Shown here: positions 35,019 to 44,344 of the stretch, one piece after another
How the letters are laid out: every line of letters begins with the position of its first letter
Numbering within the stretch: the stretch's first letter is position 1
Assembly: GCF_030316765.1 (NCBI RefSeq)
Contig: NZ_JASZYT010000002.1
Coordinates: forward strand, 496,001 to 560,000
Length of the DNA stretch: 64,000 bases
Direction: 5' to 3'
Origin: Variovorax saccharolyticus
GTDB lineage: Bacteria > Pseudomonadota > Gammaproteobacteria > Burkholderiales > Burkholderiaceae_C
Translations under genes and position numbers: made by a program
The notes under the pieces: generated by a model
What the model was told of the DNA's origin: nothing
Seen by the model: the letters and a program-made list of their open reading frames with translations, nothing else
Database searches by the model: none

Positions 35019-35768
35019 ATGTCCGACAAAATGATTGAAATCAAGAATGTTTCCAAGTGGTATGGCCCGGTGCAGGTGCTCAACGAGTGCTCGGTCAGCA
35101 TTTCCAAGGGTGACGTGGTGGTGGTGTGCGGGCCCTCGGGCTCGGGCAAGTCCACGCTGATCAAGACCGTCAACGCGCTCGAGCCCTTCCAGAAGGGCGA
35201 GATCACGGTCAACGGCATTCCGCTGCACGACCCCAAGACCAACCTGCCGAAGCTGCGCTCCAAGGTCGGCATGGTGTTCCAGCACTTCGAGCTGTTCCCG
35301 CACCTGTCGGTGACCGAGAACCTCACGATCGCCCAGATCAAGGTGCTGGGCCGCAGCGCCGACGAGGCCAAGACGCGCGGCCTCAAGATGCTCGACCGCG
35401 TGGGCCTGATGGCGCACAAGGACAAGTTCCCGGGCCAGCTGTCGGGCGGCCAGCAGCAGCGCGTGGCGATCGCCCGCGCCCTTTCCATGGACCCTATCGT
35501 GATGCTGTTCGACGAGCCCACCTCGGCGCTCGACCCCGAGATGGTCGGTGAGGTGCTCGACGTGATGGTGGCGCTGGCCAAGGAAGGCATGACCATGATG
35601 GTGGTCACGCACGAGATGGGCTTTGCGCGCAAGGTGGCGAGCCGCGTGATCTTCATCGACGTCGGCGGCCGCATCCTGGAAGACTGCTCGAAGGAGGAGT
35701 TCTTCACCCACCCGGAGAACCGGCAGCCGCGGACCAAGGATTTCCTGAACAAGATCCTGCAGCACTAG
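35019..35768 (+). CDS. gltL: Glutamate/aspartate ABC transporter ATP-binding protein
   Basis: A 249-residue polar amino acid ATPase. Walker A is GPSGSGKST (about 37), the signature is LSGGQQQR (about 140), Walker B is [16 protein letters not shown] (about 160) and the switch is [15 protein letters not shown] lies nine bases before the ATG. It completes the importer, which energises uptake of glutamate or aspartate. Confidence 0.93.
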   Translation: MSDKMIEIKNVSKWYGPVQVLNECSVSISKGDVVVVCGPSGSGKSTLIKTVNALEPFQKGEITVNGIPLHDPKTNLPKLRSKVGMVFQHFELFPHLSVTENLTIAQIKVLGRSADEAKTRGLKMLDRVGLMAHKDKFPGQLSGGQQQRVAIARALSMDPIVMLFDEPTSALDPEMVGEVLDVMVALAKEGMTMMVVTHEMGFARKVASRVIFIDVGGRILEDCSKEEFFTHPENRQPRTKDFLNKILQH

Positions 35769-35866
35769 CTCGCCCCCAGGTTGCCCGGCACTTCGTGTCC
35801 GGGCGCCCACCCCCTTCCGGGGGCGACACCAGCGGCCCGGCTGAGCCGGTTCCGCGGTGTCCCACC
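35769..35866. repeat. Candidate dispersed intergenic repeat with stem-loops
   Basis: The stretch after gltL contains CTCGCCCCCAGG, a TGCCCGG/CCGGGCG pair around CACTTCGTGT, CCCCCTTCCGGGGG, and GGCCCGGCTGAGCCGG. I recall very similar strings recurring downstream of genes in Variovorax and relatives, but this cannot be checked here. It holds no gene. Confidence 0.45.
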
Positions 35867-35870
35867 AACA

Positions 35871-35902
35871 GAAAGCCCCGCGGTGCGGGGCTTTCGCTTT
35901 TT
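35871..35902 (+). terminator. Rho-independent terminator after gltL
   Basis: GAAAGCCCCGC-GGT-GCGGGGCTTTC, an eleven-pair stem, is followed by GCTTTTTC. It ends the gltIJKL transcript ahead of the toxin-antitoxin genes. Confidence 0.85.
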
Positions 35903-35946
35903 CGGGGACTGGCGCGGATGCTTCGCCTTGGCCGCCCTTCGGACAA

Positions 35947-35961
35947 GCCGGATGATCCGGC
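35947..35961. promoter_or_regulatory. 15-bp perfect palindrome at the mqsR start
   Basis: GCCGGAT-G-ATCCGGC ends one base before the mqsR ATG. It could be the operator of the module, an RNA hairpin covering the ribosome-binding region, or both. No strong Shine-Dalgarno sequence is seen elsewhere. Confidence 0.5.
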
Positions 35962-35962
35962 G

Positions 35963-36265
35963 ATGGAAAAGTCGAAGCCGCGCTGGAGTCTCTCGGTGGT
36001 TCGCGCGCTTGCGGTCGAAGGGCGGTGGGCGGTGAGCCATTCCGCGCTGGCGGGAGCCGCCCGTCTGGGGCTGGATGCGGCGGGGCTGCTCCGGCTCGTG
36101 ATGGCCCTGGGCTCCGCGGATTTCCATCGCAGCATGAACCGTGCGGCCGATCGCCGTTCGTGGCAGGACGTCTACCGCACGGCCGGGGCCACCGGCTGCG
36201 TCGAACTCAAGCTCAGCGCGCAGGCCGAATTGCTGATTGCATCCTGCGAGGCGTGCAGGCCATGA
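35963..36265 (+). CDS. mqsR: Type II toxin, MqsR family
   Basis: A 100-residue toxin matching MqsR: opening MEKSKPRWSLSVVRALAVEG, middle LGLDAAGLLRLVMALGSADFHRSM and SWQDVYR, the stretch that carries active-site residues in the E. coli ribonuclease. MqsR cleaves mRNA at GCU/GCA sites in E. coli. The gene precedes its antitoxin and overlaps it by four bases (ATGA). It stands between two terminators, isolated from the transporter operons. Confidence 0.85.
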   Translation: MEKSKPRWSLSVVRALAVEGRWAVSHSALAGAARLGLDAAGLLRLVMALGSADFHRSMNRAADRRSWQDVYRTAGATGCVELKLSAQAELLIASCEACRP

Positions 36266-36480
36266 AATGTCCCGCTTGCGCCGCGGCCGTCCTGGTGGCG
36301 GACATCCGCCACCTGCCTTGCGTCTACCGGCGCGAATCGATGCTGATTGCGGAGGTCGAAGGCCGCTTCTGCACGGCCTGCGGCGAATGCGTGCTGGGCC
36401 CCGTCGAGGCCGGGCGCGTCAGCGCGGCGCTGCTCGCGTTCCATCGGAAGGTGGACGGCGCGACCACCGGACGCGAATGA
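36262..36480 (+). CDS. mqsA: Short MqsA/YgiT-type zinc-finger antitoxin
   Basis: A 72-residue antitoxin with the MqsA N-terminal zinc domain: MKCPACAAAVLV and FCTACGECVLG supply four Cys (positions 3, 6, 37 and 40). E. coli MqsA is about 131 residues with a C-terminal HTH DNA-binding domain. Here the protein ends right after the zinc domain, and no HTH frame exists in the 43 bp before dctP. It can probably bind the toxin but not repress the promoter through an HTH. Short YgiT-type proteins are known, so this may be a natural variant. Confidence 0.82.
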   Translation: MKCPACAAAVLVADIRHLPCVYRRESMLIAEVEGRFCTACGECVLGPVEAGRVSAALLAFHRKVDGATTGRE

Positions 36481-36503
36481 AAAAGCCCCGCATCGCGGGG
36501 CTC
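36480..36503 (-). terminator. Terminator of the TRAP operon
   Basis: AGCCCCGC-ATC-GCGGGGCT is followed on the minus strand by TTTTT, ending the dctQMP transcript. On the plus strand the same stem directly follows the mqsA stop but has a weaker T-run (CTCTT), so it may act in both directions. Confidence 0.8.
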
Positions 36504-36523
36504 TTCGATCGGCGTGCGGCGGC

Positions 36524-37558
36524 CTACTTCTTGCGCGCCGCAATCGCCTGTTCGGCCTGCGTCACCAGCTCCTTGCCGATGGTCGGGGTCCACTTGGCGT
36601 ACACCGGACGCGTCGCCTTGACGAAAGCCTCGCGCTCCGCCGGGCTCAGCTGGGTCACGGTCACGCCCATCGCGGCGATGTCCTTGAGTACCGGCTTGTC
36701 GGCCTCGACCAGTCCCTTGCGGGCCAGTGCGATGTTCTGCTTGCCGGCGTCGATGGCGGCCTGGCGCACGATCGCCTGGTCGGCCGGCGTCCACGAGCCC
36801 CAGACTTCCTTGTTGACCACGAAGATCAGCGGGTCGGCCATGTAGCCCCACGTGGTCACGAACTTCTGGCCGACCGTGTGCATCTTGAGAATGGTGAACA
36901 GGAACAGCGGGTTCTCCTGGCCGTCGACCGCGCCGCTGGCGAGCGCGGGCTGCGCATCGGCCCAGCTCATCTGGGTCGGATTGGCGCCCAGCGTGCTGAA
37001 CATGTCGGAGAAGATCGGCGAGCCGACGACACGGATCTTCATGCCCTTCAAGTCTTCCGGCGACTTGATCGGGCGCTTCGAGTTCGTGACTTCGCGGTAG
37101 CCGTTCTCGCCCCAGGCCAGCGGCACCACGCCGGACTTGTCGAGTGTGGCGAAGATCTCCTTGCCGACCGCGCCCTGCGTCAGCGCGTCGACCGCCGCGT
37201 AGTCGGGCATCAGGAAGGGCAGCGAGAACAGGTTGAGCTGCTTGACCTGCGGCGACCAGTTGATGGTCGAGCCCACCGCCATGTCGATCACGCCCTGGCG
37301 CAGCGCGCTGAACTCGCGCGTCTGGTCGCCCTGGATCAGCGACACGCCCGGGTACAGCTTGATGTTGATGCGGCCCTGGGTGCGCTCCTTGACCAGGTCG
37401 GCCCAGATGCGGCCGGCCTCGCCCCACGGCGTGGGCGGGCCCAGCACCAGCGACATCTTGTACTCGGCCTTGTAGCTCTGCGCCTGTGCGGCGACCGAGA
37501 AGCCGCCGAGGGCGGCGGCGACGGCCAGCAGGCCGAGCAGGGAACGACGGAATTTCAT
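36524..37558 (-). CDS. dctP: TRAP transporter substrate-binding protein, DctP type
   Basis: A 344-residue periplasmic protein with signal peptide about 1-26 (LLGLLAVAAALGGFSVAAQAQ). The DctP core includes PTPWGEAGRIWADLVKERTQGRINIKLYPG, the substrate-contacting Arg region MKIRVVGSPIFSDMF and QPALASGAVDGQENP. It delivers an organic acid, often a C4-dicarboxylate or keto acid, to the DctQM membrane unit encoded upstream. It is the last gene of dctQ-dctM-dctP. Confidence 0.9.
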   Translation of the reverse strand: MKFRRSLLGLLAVAAALGGFSVAAQAQSYKAEYKMSLVLGPPTPWGEAGRIWADLVKERTQGRINIKLYPGVSLIQGDQTREFSALRQGVIDMAVGSTINWSPQVKQLNLFSLPFLMPDYAAVDALTQGAVGKEIFATLDKSGVVPLAWGENGYREVTNSKRPIKSPEDLKGMKIRVVGSPIFSDMFSTLGANPTQMSWADAQPALASGAVDGQENPLFLFTILKMHTVGQKFVTTWGYMADPLIFVVNKEVWGSWTPADQAIVRQAAIDAGKQNIALARKGLVEADKPVLKDIAAMGVTVTQLSPAEREAFVKATRPVYAKWTPTIGKELVTQAEQAIAARKK

Positions 37559-37589
37559 GGATCAGTCTCCTTGGGAATAAATCGAGGAA

Positions 37590-38888
37590 TCAGTAGCCCA
37601 GCTTGCGCGGCAGCCAGAGCGCAAGCTCCGGCCAGGCGATCACCGCCACCATCACGAGGAACATCGCGAACAGCATCCAGCCGACCCAGCGCACGGTTTC
37701 TTCCATGCGCACGTTGGCGATGCGGCAGGACACCATGAGGTTCACGGCCAGCGGCGGCGTGAACTGGCCCAGCGCCACCTTCAGCGTCAGGATGACGCCG
37801 AACCACACCGGGTCCCACTTGTAGTGCTGCACGATCGGCCACAGCAGCGGCACGAAGATCAGGAAGATCGAGACGCCGTCGAGGAACATGCCGACCGTGA
37901 TCAGCAGCAGGATCAGCAGCGACAGCACGCCGTACTCGCCGAGGCCCGAATTGACGATCGCCCGCGTGACCGGATCGATCACGCCAAGGGTCGACAGCGA
38001 GTAGGCGAAGATGCCCGCCAGCGACACCACCAGCAGGATCACGGCCGACAGCTCGCCCGATTCGCGCAGGATCACGAACAGGTCGCGGACCTTGATCGTG
38101 CGATGCACCACCATGCCCACGAAGAGGCCGTAGAACACCGCCACCACTGCAGCCTCGGTCGGCGTGAAGAGCCCGGCGCGCATGCCCCCGAGGATCAGCA
38201 CCGGCGCCGCGAGGCCCCAGATCGCGTCGCGGAAGCTGGACCAGAAGGCCGGACGCGGCAGGCTGGACTCGAGCGCGCCCATCTTGTTCGAGCGGGCCAT
38301 CCAGACCGCCGGGACGATCAGCGCCACGCCGGCCAGGATGCCGGGGATCATGCCGGCGGCGAACAGCGCCGGCACCGAAGCACCGGGGACCAGCACCGAG
38401 TAGACGATGAAGGCGACCGAGGGCGGGATCAGGATGTCGGTGGCCGCCGCCGCGCCGACCACGCTGGCCGAATAGGCCGGCGGGTAGCCGGCGCGCGACA
38501 TGGCGGTGATCATCACGGCGCCGACCGCGGCGGCGTTCGCCGGGCCCGAGCCCGAGATGCCGCCGAGGAACATCGCCACCACGATCGCCACCAGCGGCAG
38601 CATGCCGGGGCCGCGGCCGACGATGGCGATCGCGAAGTTGACCAGACGCAGCGCCACCCCCGAGCGGTCGAAGATCGAGCCGACCAGCACGAACATCGGG
38701 ATCGCGAGCAGCGGGTACTTGCCGAGGCCGGCGTAGAAGTTCTGCGGCACGGCCAGGAGGCCGAACCATTGCGCGTCGCTGTTGGCCAGCGCGATGCAGG
38801 CGGCGCCGGCGAGGCCCAGCGCGGCGCCGATCGGCACGCCGATCAGCATCATCGCCACGAAGGCGACGAAGAGCAGGGTGGGAATCAT
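37590..38888 (-). CDS. dctM: TRAP transporter large permease, DctM type
   Basis: A 432-residue membrane protein with about twelve hydrophobic helices. FLGGISGSGPANAAAVGAVMI and IPPSVAFIVYSVL are the conserved substrate/ion-site blocks, and GQFTPPLAVNLMVSCRIA the C-terminal counterpart. The ATG at 38888 overlaps the dctQ stop by four bases. It is the main transport channel, driven by a sodium or proton gradient. Confidence 0.92.
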   Translation of the reverse strand: MIPTLLFVAFVAMMLIGVPIGAALGLAGAACIALANSDAQWFGLLAVPQNFYAGLGKYPLLAIPMFVLVGSIFDRSGVALRLVNFAIAIVGRGPGMLPLVAIVVAMFLGGISGSGPANAAAVGAVMITAMSRAGYPPAYSASVVGAAAATDILIPPSVAFIVYSVLVPGASVPALFAAGMIPGILAGVALIVPAVWMARSNKMGALESSLPRPAFWSSFRDAIWGLAAPVLILGGMRAGLFTPTEAAVVAVFYGLFVGMVVHRTIKVRDLFVILRESGELSAVILLVVSLAGIFAYSLSTLGVIDPVTRAIVNSGLGEYGVLSLLILLLITVGMFLDGVSIFLIFVPLLWPIVQHYKWDPVWFGVILTLKVALGQFTPPLAVNLMVSCRIANVRMEETVRWVGWMLFAMFLVMVAVIAWPELALWLPRKLGY

Positions 38889-39445
38889 CGATCGGAGCCG
38901 CCGTAGTTGGTCTTGCGGCCGCGGCGGATGAACAGGCCCAGCGCCCGCAGCGCGATCGCGAAGGAGACGATCGGCAGCCAGATCGAATACCACCACTGCG
39001 GCACGCCGATGCCCGGCGAGGTCTCCTCGAAGCGGTAATCGTCCCAGACCACGCGCACGCTGAGGGCACCGATCAGCAGGAACAGCAGCGCGACCATGAT
39101 CGCGCCGAACTGCGCCAGGCGCTTGCGCCGCGCCATGCTGCCGCTCTCGGCGAAGTACTCGATGCGGATGTGGCGGTCGCGCGCCACCGCGGCGGAGCCC
39201 GCCACCAGCGCCAGCAGGATCATCAGGAAGACCGAGAACTCCTCGGTCCAGGCGAAGGAGGAGTCGGTGAAATAGCGCACCAGCACGTTGGCGAAGGTGA
39301 TGCAGGCCAGCAGGCCCATGATCAGCACCGTGGCCCAGTCCTCGATCGCGAGGGGAACGCGGGTCGGCTCGTCGGCGGCTTCGATTTCAGGGGGGATGGG
39401 GCTGGCGGCGTCCAGCATGGAGCCGGACTCGGAGGGAGAGGTCAT
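38885..39445 (-). CDS. dctQ: TRAP transporter small permease, DctQ type
   Basis: A 186-residue protein with four membrane helices: VLIMGLLACITFANVLVRYF, then FAWTEEFSVFLMILLALVAGSAAVARDRHIRI, the DctQ signature, and two more after residue 110. The N-terminal 40 residues are hydrophilic and acidic. The start is uncertain (ATG at 39445 used; GTG at 39481 and ATG at 39418 are possible) because no clear ribosome site is seen. Confidence 0.85.
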   Translation of the reverse strand: MTSPSESGSMLDAASPIPPEIEAADEPTRVPLAIEDWATVLIMGLLACITFANVLVRYFTDSSFAWTEEFSVFLMILLALVAGSAAVARDRHIRIEYFAESGSMARRKRLAQFGAIMVALLFLLIGALSVRVVWDDYRFEETSPGIGVPQWWYSIWLPIVSFAIALRALGLFIRRGRKTNYGGSDR

Positions 39446-39589
39446 CGGGGGAAGCAGGAAGGTGGAACCACGTCGTGTCACCGGGCGGACGCGGGACGCG
39501 GTCCGAACGCCTCGACGGGGAAGCAGCCACGGATCCTAACGATCCATGACCATTTTCCTATCGGGGGTTTCCTTAGCTGCCGCCCCGGA

Positions 39590-40525
39590 TCAGAGTGCCT
39601 TGACCAGTTCCGGCACTGCCGTGAACAGGTCGGCGACCAGGCCGTAGTCGGCCACCGAGAAGATCGGGGCTTCCTCGTCCTTGTTGATCGCCACGATCAC
39701 CTTGGAGTCCTTCATGCCCGCCAGATGCTGGATCGCGCCCGAGATGCCGGCGGCGATGTACAGCTGCGGCGCGACGATCTTGCCGGTCTGGCCCACTTGC
39801 CAGTCGTTCGGGGCGTAGCCCGCATCCACGGCCGCGCGGCTGGCACCCAGGCCCGCGTTGAGCTTGTCGGCCAGGGGCGCCATCACTTCCTGGAACTTCT
39901 CGGCGCTGCCCAGCGCCCGGCCGCCCGAGACGATGATCTTGGCGGCGGTCAGTTCGGGGCGTTCGCTCTTGGTGACCTCGCGGCCGACGAAGCTGGACTT
40001 GCCGCTGTCGGCCACGCCTTCGACCTTTTCGATCGCTGCGCTGCCGCCGGTGGCGGCGGCCGCATCGAAGCCCGTGGTGCGCACCGTGACCACCTTGATC
40101 GCATCGCTGCTCTGCACGATCGCAATCGCATTGCCCGCGTAGATCGGACGCTCGAAGGTGTCGGGGCTGTCGACCTTGGTGATGTCGCTGATCTGGGCCA
40201 CGTCCAGCAGCGCCGCCACGCGCGGCGCCACGTTCTTGCCGTTGGCGGTCGAGGGGAACAGGATGTGGCTGTAGTTCTTCGCAATCGCGAGGACCTGGGC
40301 TGCGACGTTCTCGGCGAGGTTCTCGGCCAGGCTGGCGCTGTCGGCGACGATCACCTTGGCCACGCCTGCGACTTGAGAAGCGGCCTTGCCGGCTTCGGCG
40401 GCATTGGCGCCGGCCACCAGCACATGGACGTCGCCGCTGGCGCAGGCGATCCCGGCGGTCACGGTGTTGAGGGTCGCCGGCTTCAGGGTGGCGTGGTCGT
40501 GTTCGGCAATAACAAGTACGGTCAT
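39590..40525 (-). CDS. etfA: Electron transfer flavoprotein, alpha subunit
   Basis: A 311-residue ETF alpha subunit. The C-terminal FAD-binding domain is complete: [53 protein letters not shown], and a terminal [10 protein letters not shown]. It accepts electrons from acyl-CoA dehydrogenases, four of which could be served in this window's clusters and elsewhere. It lies 11 bp after etfB. No ETF-quinone oxidoreductase gene is in the window. Confidence 0.95.
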   Translation of the reverse strand: MTVLVIAEHDHATLKPATLNTVTAGIACASGDVHVLVAGANAAEAGKAASQVAGVAKVIVADSASLAENLAENVAAQVLAIAKNYSHILFPSTANGKNVAPRVAALLDVAQISDITKVDSPDTFERPIYAGNAIAIVQSSDAIKVVTVRTTGFDAAAATGGSAAIEKVEGVADSGKSSFVGREVTKSERPELTAAKIIVSGGRALGSAEKFQEVMAPLADKLNAGLGASRAAVDAGYAPNDWQVGQTGKIVAPQLYIAAGISGAIQHLAGMKDSKVIVAINKDEEAPIFSVADYGLVADLFTAVPELVKAL

Positions 40526-40536
40526 GTCGTTGTTCC

Positions 40537-41286
40537 TCAGATCACCTTGGCTTCGTTCTTGAGCTTGTCCACCAGGGTGGCGACATCCGGCACCTTGATG
40601 CCCGCACCACGCTTCGGCGGCTCAGACACCTTGAGTGTCTTCAGACGCGGCTTGACATCCACACCCAGGTCTTCAGGCTTGAACGTGTCCAGCTGCTTCT
40701 TCTTGGCCTTCATGATGTTCGGCAAGGTCACGTAGCGCGGCTCGTTCAGGCGCAGGTCGGTCGTGATCACGGCCGGCAGCGACAGCGAGATGGTCTCCAG
40801 GCCGCCATCGACTTCACGCGTCACGCTGACCTTGTCGCCCGCCACTTCCACCTTCGAGGCGAAGGTCGCCTGCGGCAGGTCCGCCAGCGCCGCCAGCATC
40901 TGGCCGGTCTGGTTGGCGTCGTCGTCGATCGCCTGCTTGCCCAGGATGACCAGCGCCGGCTGCTCCTTGTCGACCAGCGCCTTCAGCAACTTGGCCACGG
41001 CCAGCGGCTGCAGCTCCTCGGTGGTCTCCACCAGGATGCCGCGGTCGGCACCGATGGCCATCGCCGTGCGCAGCGTCTCCTGGCACTTCGCATCGCCGCA
41101 CGAGACCGCAATGATCTCGGTGGCCGCGCCCTTCTCCTTCAGGCGCACCGCCTCTTCGACCGCGATCTCGTCGAAGGGGTTCATGCTCATCTTCACATTG
41201 GCAATGTCGACGCCGGTGCCGTCGCTCTTCACGCGCACCTTGACGTTGTAGTCGACGACCCGCTTGACGGGGACCAGGATCTTCAT
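40537..41286 (-). CDS. etfB: Electron transfer flavoprotein, beta subunit
   Basis: A 249-residue ETF beta subunit starting [20 protein letters not shown], with the AMP-binding [30 protein letters not shown] block and the recognition loop [14 protein letters not shown] used to dock dehydrogenases. GGAGTG lies eight bases before the ATG at 41286. It is the first gene of etfBA. Confidence 0.95.
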   Translation of the reverse strand: MKILVPVKRVVDYNVKVRVKSDGTGVDIANVKMSMNPFDEIAVEEAVRLKEKGAATEIIAVSCGDAKCQETLRTAMAIGADRGILVETTEELQPLAVAKLLKALVDKEQPALVILGKQAIDDDANQTGQMLAALADLPQATFASKVEVAGDKVSVTREVDGGLETISLSLPAVITTDLRLNEPRYVTLPNIMKAKKKQLDTFKPEDLGVDVKPRLKTLKVSEPPKRGAGIKVPDVATLVDKLKNEAKVI

Positions 41287-41316
41287 GGTTGGCACTCCTT
41301 CAGTCTTGAATTGAAT

Positions 41317-42303
41317 TCACTCGAGCTTGGCGCCCGATTGCTTGATCAGGCGCTCCCAGATCGGGCGCTCCTTCTGGTACGCGGCCGAGAAGGCCTCGGG
41401 CGAGCTGTCCTTGATCTCGAAACCCATGCCCGCGACCTTGGCCTGCACGTCGGGCTGCTGGGTGGCCTTGCGCACTTCGTCCGCGATGCGCTGCACGACG
41501 GGCTTCGGCGTGTTGGCGGGCGCGGCGATCGCGAGCCAGCCCGTGACCCGGTAGGCCTCGTCCTTGAGCCCCTGCTCGGCCAGCGTCGGCACGTTGGGCA
41601 GCGTGCTCATGCGGCGCTCGCCGGTAACGCCGATGGCCTTCAGCTTGCCGGCCTCGATGTGCGGCTTGGCGACCAGCGCGCTGGCGTAGGCCATCTGGAT
41701 CTGGCCGCCGATCAGGTCCTGCAGCATCGGCGCCTCGCCCTTGTAGGCGACGTGGTTCATGTCGGCCTTCTGCGTCAGGCTCATGTGGGCGCCGGCCAGG
41801 TGCGGATAGGCGCCCACGCCGTAGGAGCCGTAGGCCAGCTTGCCCTTGTTCTCGCTCACGTACTTGAGCAGTTCGGGGCCGGTCTTGACCGGCACGCTCG
41901 GATGCACCACCAGCACCAGCGGCGCCATCGCGATCTGGTAGACCAGCGTCAGGTCGCGCTGCGTGTCGTAGGGCAGCTTCTCGTAGAGGAACTGGTTGGT
42001 CAGCAGGGAGTTGCTCAGCGACAGCACGATCGTGTAGCCGTCCGGTGCTGCCTTGGCGACCGCGTCGGTGCCGATGATGCCGGCGGCGCCGGGCTTGTTG
42101 TCGATGATCACGGGCTGGCCCATGCCGGCCGCCATCTTCTCGCCGATCACGCGTGCCAGCACGTCGGTGGCGCCGCCGGCGGCGAAGGGAACGACCATCT
42201 TGATCGGCTTGTTCGGGTAGGCCTGTTGCGCCTGGGCGGGCGCGATGGCGCAGAGGGCGGCGGCGCAGAGCCACGCGCGGCGGTTCGAGAGCAGGGGGGT
42301 CAA
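41317..42303 (-). CDS. Bug-family (TctC-like) periplasmic solute-binding protein
   Basis: A 328-residue binding protein with a signal peptide (about 1-26, ending APAQAQQ) and the Bug core: YPNKPIKMVVPFAAGGATDVLARVIGEKM, QPVIIDNKPGAAGIIGTDAVAKAAPDGYT, and LLSLPNVPTLAEQG-like LPNVPTLAEQGLKDE. The only supported start is TTG at 42303, since GGAGA lies eight bases upstream and no ATG precedes the signal peptide. No TctA/TctB permease genes are nearby. It ends the minus-strand catabolic cluster. Confidence 0.88.
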   Translation of the reverse strand: MTPLLSNRRAWLCAAALCAIAPAQAQQAYPNKPIKMVVPFAAGGATDVLARVIGEKMAAGMGQPVIIDNKPGAAGIIGTDAVAKAAPDGYTIVLSLSNSLLTNQFLYEKLPYDTQRDLTLVYQIAMAPLVLVVHPSVPVKTGPELLKYVSENKGKLAYGSYGVGAYPHLAGAHMSLTQKADMNHVAYKGEAPMLQDLIGGQIQMAYASALVAKPHIEAGKLKAIGVTGERRMSTLPNVPTLAEQGLKDEAYRVTGWLAIAAPANTPKPVVQRIADEVRKATQQPDVQAKVAGMGFEIKDSSPEAFSAAYQKERPIWERLIKQSGAKLE

Positions 42304-42337
42304 GGCTTGTCTCCGGTTCGGTTTCTTGAAAGTGGGG

Positions 42338-44278
42338 CTACTTCAGCAGCACCTGCGTCTTGAACGGCAGCCGTCCCAGCGCATCGTGCAACTGCAGTCG
42401 CAGCGATTCGGCCTGCGTGCCGGTGGCGGCCGCATCGATGAGCACCCGCAGCGCGCTGTCGCCGTCGGCCTCCACCTGCGGCCGCGCCGGGCCGGCGATG
42501 CCGAGCGCCGCGCAGGCTTCGTCGACCATCGCCGTGGCGACCTTGCGCGCGGCCATCGCGCGCAGCTCGGGCTTGTAGATCTTGCCGACGTTGGTCATCG
42601 GCATGGTCTCGATGACGATCACCGAACGCGGCTTGGCCGGGGCTTCGTCGACCCGCGCGGCCGTGAAGTCGAGCAGTTCGGACTCGCTCGCCGAGGCGCC
42701 GGGGATCAGGGTCGCGAACACCACCGGCAGCTCGCCCGCATAGGCATCGGGCGCCCCGACCGCGGCGCACAGCTGCACCGAGGGATGGGCGCCGAGCGCG
42801 TCCTCGATCACCTTCGGGTCGATGTTGTGGCCGCTGCGGATGATCAGGTCCTTGGAGCGGCCGCTGAGGTTGAGCCGGCCCTCGGTGTCGAGCCAGCCGA
42901 GGTCGCCGGTGGCCAGCCAGCCGTCGGCGGTGAAAGCCTTGGCGTTGTCGGCCGGATCGACGAAGCCAGAGAACAGGTTCGGCGACTTAAACAGCACCAT
43001 GCCCTGCTCGCCCACGGGCAGGTCGCGCTCGCTGGCGTTGCCGTGTTCGTCGAGCGCCACGATGCGCAGCTGCGAATAGGGCAGGCGGAAGCCGACGCAG
43101 CCCGCGGGGCCGACCACGCCCGGCGGCGTGATGGTCGAGATCCCGGCCATCTCCGTCATGCCCAGGCTCTCGTGCACGTGCAGGCCGAACAGGCGCTCGA
43201 AGCGCGCGGCGAGCTCGGGCGCGAGCACCGCCGCGCCGGTGCGGCAGTAGTTGATCGACGAGATGTCGGCGCCGTCCAGCGGCACGTTCGCCAGCGCCGC
43301 GAGCACCGTCGGCACCGCCGACAGCGAGGTCGGCCGGTACGTCTCGACCAGCCGCCAGTAGTTGGCCAGCACCTGCTTGTTGCGCAGCAGCGTGGTGGTC
43401 GGGATGATGACTTCGACGCCGGCCGACAGCGAGGCCAGCGAGGCCGGCAGCACGCCGGCCACGTGGAACAGCGGGTAGCCGTTGATCGAGGCGTCGTTCG
43501 GGCCCTGGCCGGTCATATTGACGCTGGCCCAGGCGGTGAAGACCTGCGCCCCGTGGCTGTGGCGGGCGAGCTTGGGCGCGCCGGTGGTGCCGCCGGTGTG
43601 GAAGTAGGCGGCGATGTCGCCCGGCGCGATGTCGCGGCCGCTCACGAGCCGGTCGTCGGGCTCGGCGGCGCGCAGGGCGCCGAAGTCGGCCACGCCCGCG
43701 GGCAGTTCGCCCGCGCTGCCGGGCGCCTCGTCGTGCGGCGCCACGCGCAGCAGCGTCGTCAGCGTCGGCACCTGGCCGCGCAGCCGCATCGCCTTGGCCC
43801 ACATGCCGGAGTCGGCATCGGAGCCGTAGGCGATCAGCACCTTGGCGCGGCCCGCGGTCATCAGCGCAACCAGCTTGTCATCGGTCAGCAGCGGGTTGAG
43901 CGGCTGCACGATGCCGGCCGCCTCGCCGCCCCACAGCGCGAGGTGGTAGTCGAGGCAGCCCGGCAGCAGCACGGCCACCGCGTCGTCGGGGCCGACGCCG
44001 AGCCGGTGCAGCAGGTTCGCGGTCTGGTGGATGCCGGCCAGCAGCTGGGCATAGGACCAGCGGATCGGTTCGTCCGCCGGATCGCCGCTGCGCAGGAAGG
44101 TCAGCGCGGTCTTGTCGCCGAAGGCGGCGCCGGCATTGCGGAAGATCTCGTAGGTGCTGCGCACCGTGAGCGCATCGGCCAGCGGCGTGGCCTCGAGCCT
44201 GCGGATGTCGTCGAGGCTGCGGATCGGAAACGATGCGCTGAAGGGCGCTGCGGCCCGGGGTTCGATGCGGCTGCTCAT
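42338..44278 (-). CDS. Acyl-CoA synthetase (AMP-forming, ANL superfamily)
   Basis: A 646-residue ANL ligase. The P-loop reads HTGGTTGAPKLARHSHG, the adenylate motif ESLGMTEMAG, the hinge ATGDLGWLDTEGRLNLSGRSKDLIIRSGHNIDP, and the C-terminal Lys lies in MTNVGKIYKPELR. It is longer than the 516-residue ligase at 1.06 kb, with extra N- and C-terminal stretches. AGGAGA lies upstream of the ATG at 44278. Flanked by two Bug binding proteins, it likely activates the acid used by the adjoining beta-oxidation genes. Confidence 0.9.
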   Translation of the reverse strand: MSSRIEPRAAAPFSASFPIRSLDDIRRLEATPLADALTVRSTYEIFRNAGAAFGDKTALTFLRSGDPADEPIRWSYAQLLAGIHQTANLLHRLGVGPDDAVAVLLPGCLDYHLALWGGEAAGIVQPLNPLLTDDKLVALMTAGRAKVLIAYGSDADSGMWAKAMRLRGQVPTLTTLLRVAPHDEAPGSAGELPAGVADFGALRAAEPDDRLVSGRDIAPGDIAAYFHTGGTTGAPKLARHSHGAQVFTAWASVNMTGQGPNDASINGYPLFHVAGVLPASLASLSAGVEVIIPTTTLLRNKQVLANYWRLVETYRPTSLSAVPTVLAALANVPLDGADISSINYCRTGAAVLAPELAARFERLFGLHVHESLGMTEMAGISTITPPGVVGPAGCVGFRLPYSQLRIVALDEHGNASERDLPVGEQGMVLFKSPNLFSGFVDPADNAKAFTADGWLATGDLGWLDTEGRLNLSGRSKDLIIRSGHNIDPKVIEDALGAHPSVQLCAAVGAPDAYAGELPVVFATLIPGASASESELLDFTAARVDEAPAKPRSVIVIETMPMTNVGKIYKPELRAMAARKVATAMVDEACAALGIAGPARPQVEADGDSALRVLIDAAATGTQAESLRLQLHDALGRLPFKTQVLLK

Positions 44279-44344
44279 GGGTCGTGTCTCCTGCAGTTTC
44301 TTCCTTGCCATCATGCGCCGGCTCGGCGCCGGCGCCTACCGTGT

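Noticed and set aside
36480..36523. Missing HTH half of mqsA hidden in another frame by frameshift
   Set aside because: Only 43 bp separate the stop from the dctP stop, and these are taken by the terminator; there is no room for an HTH.
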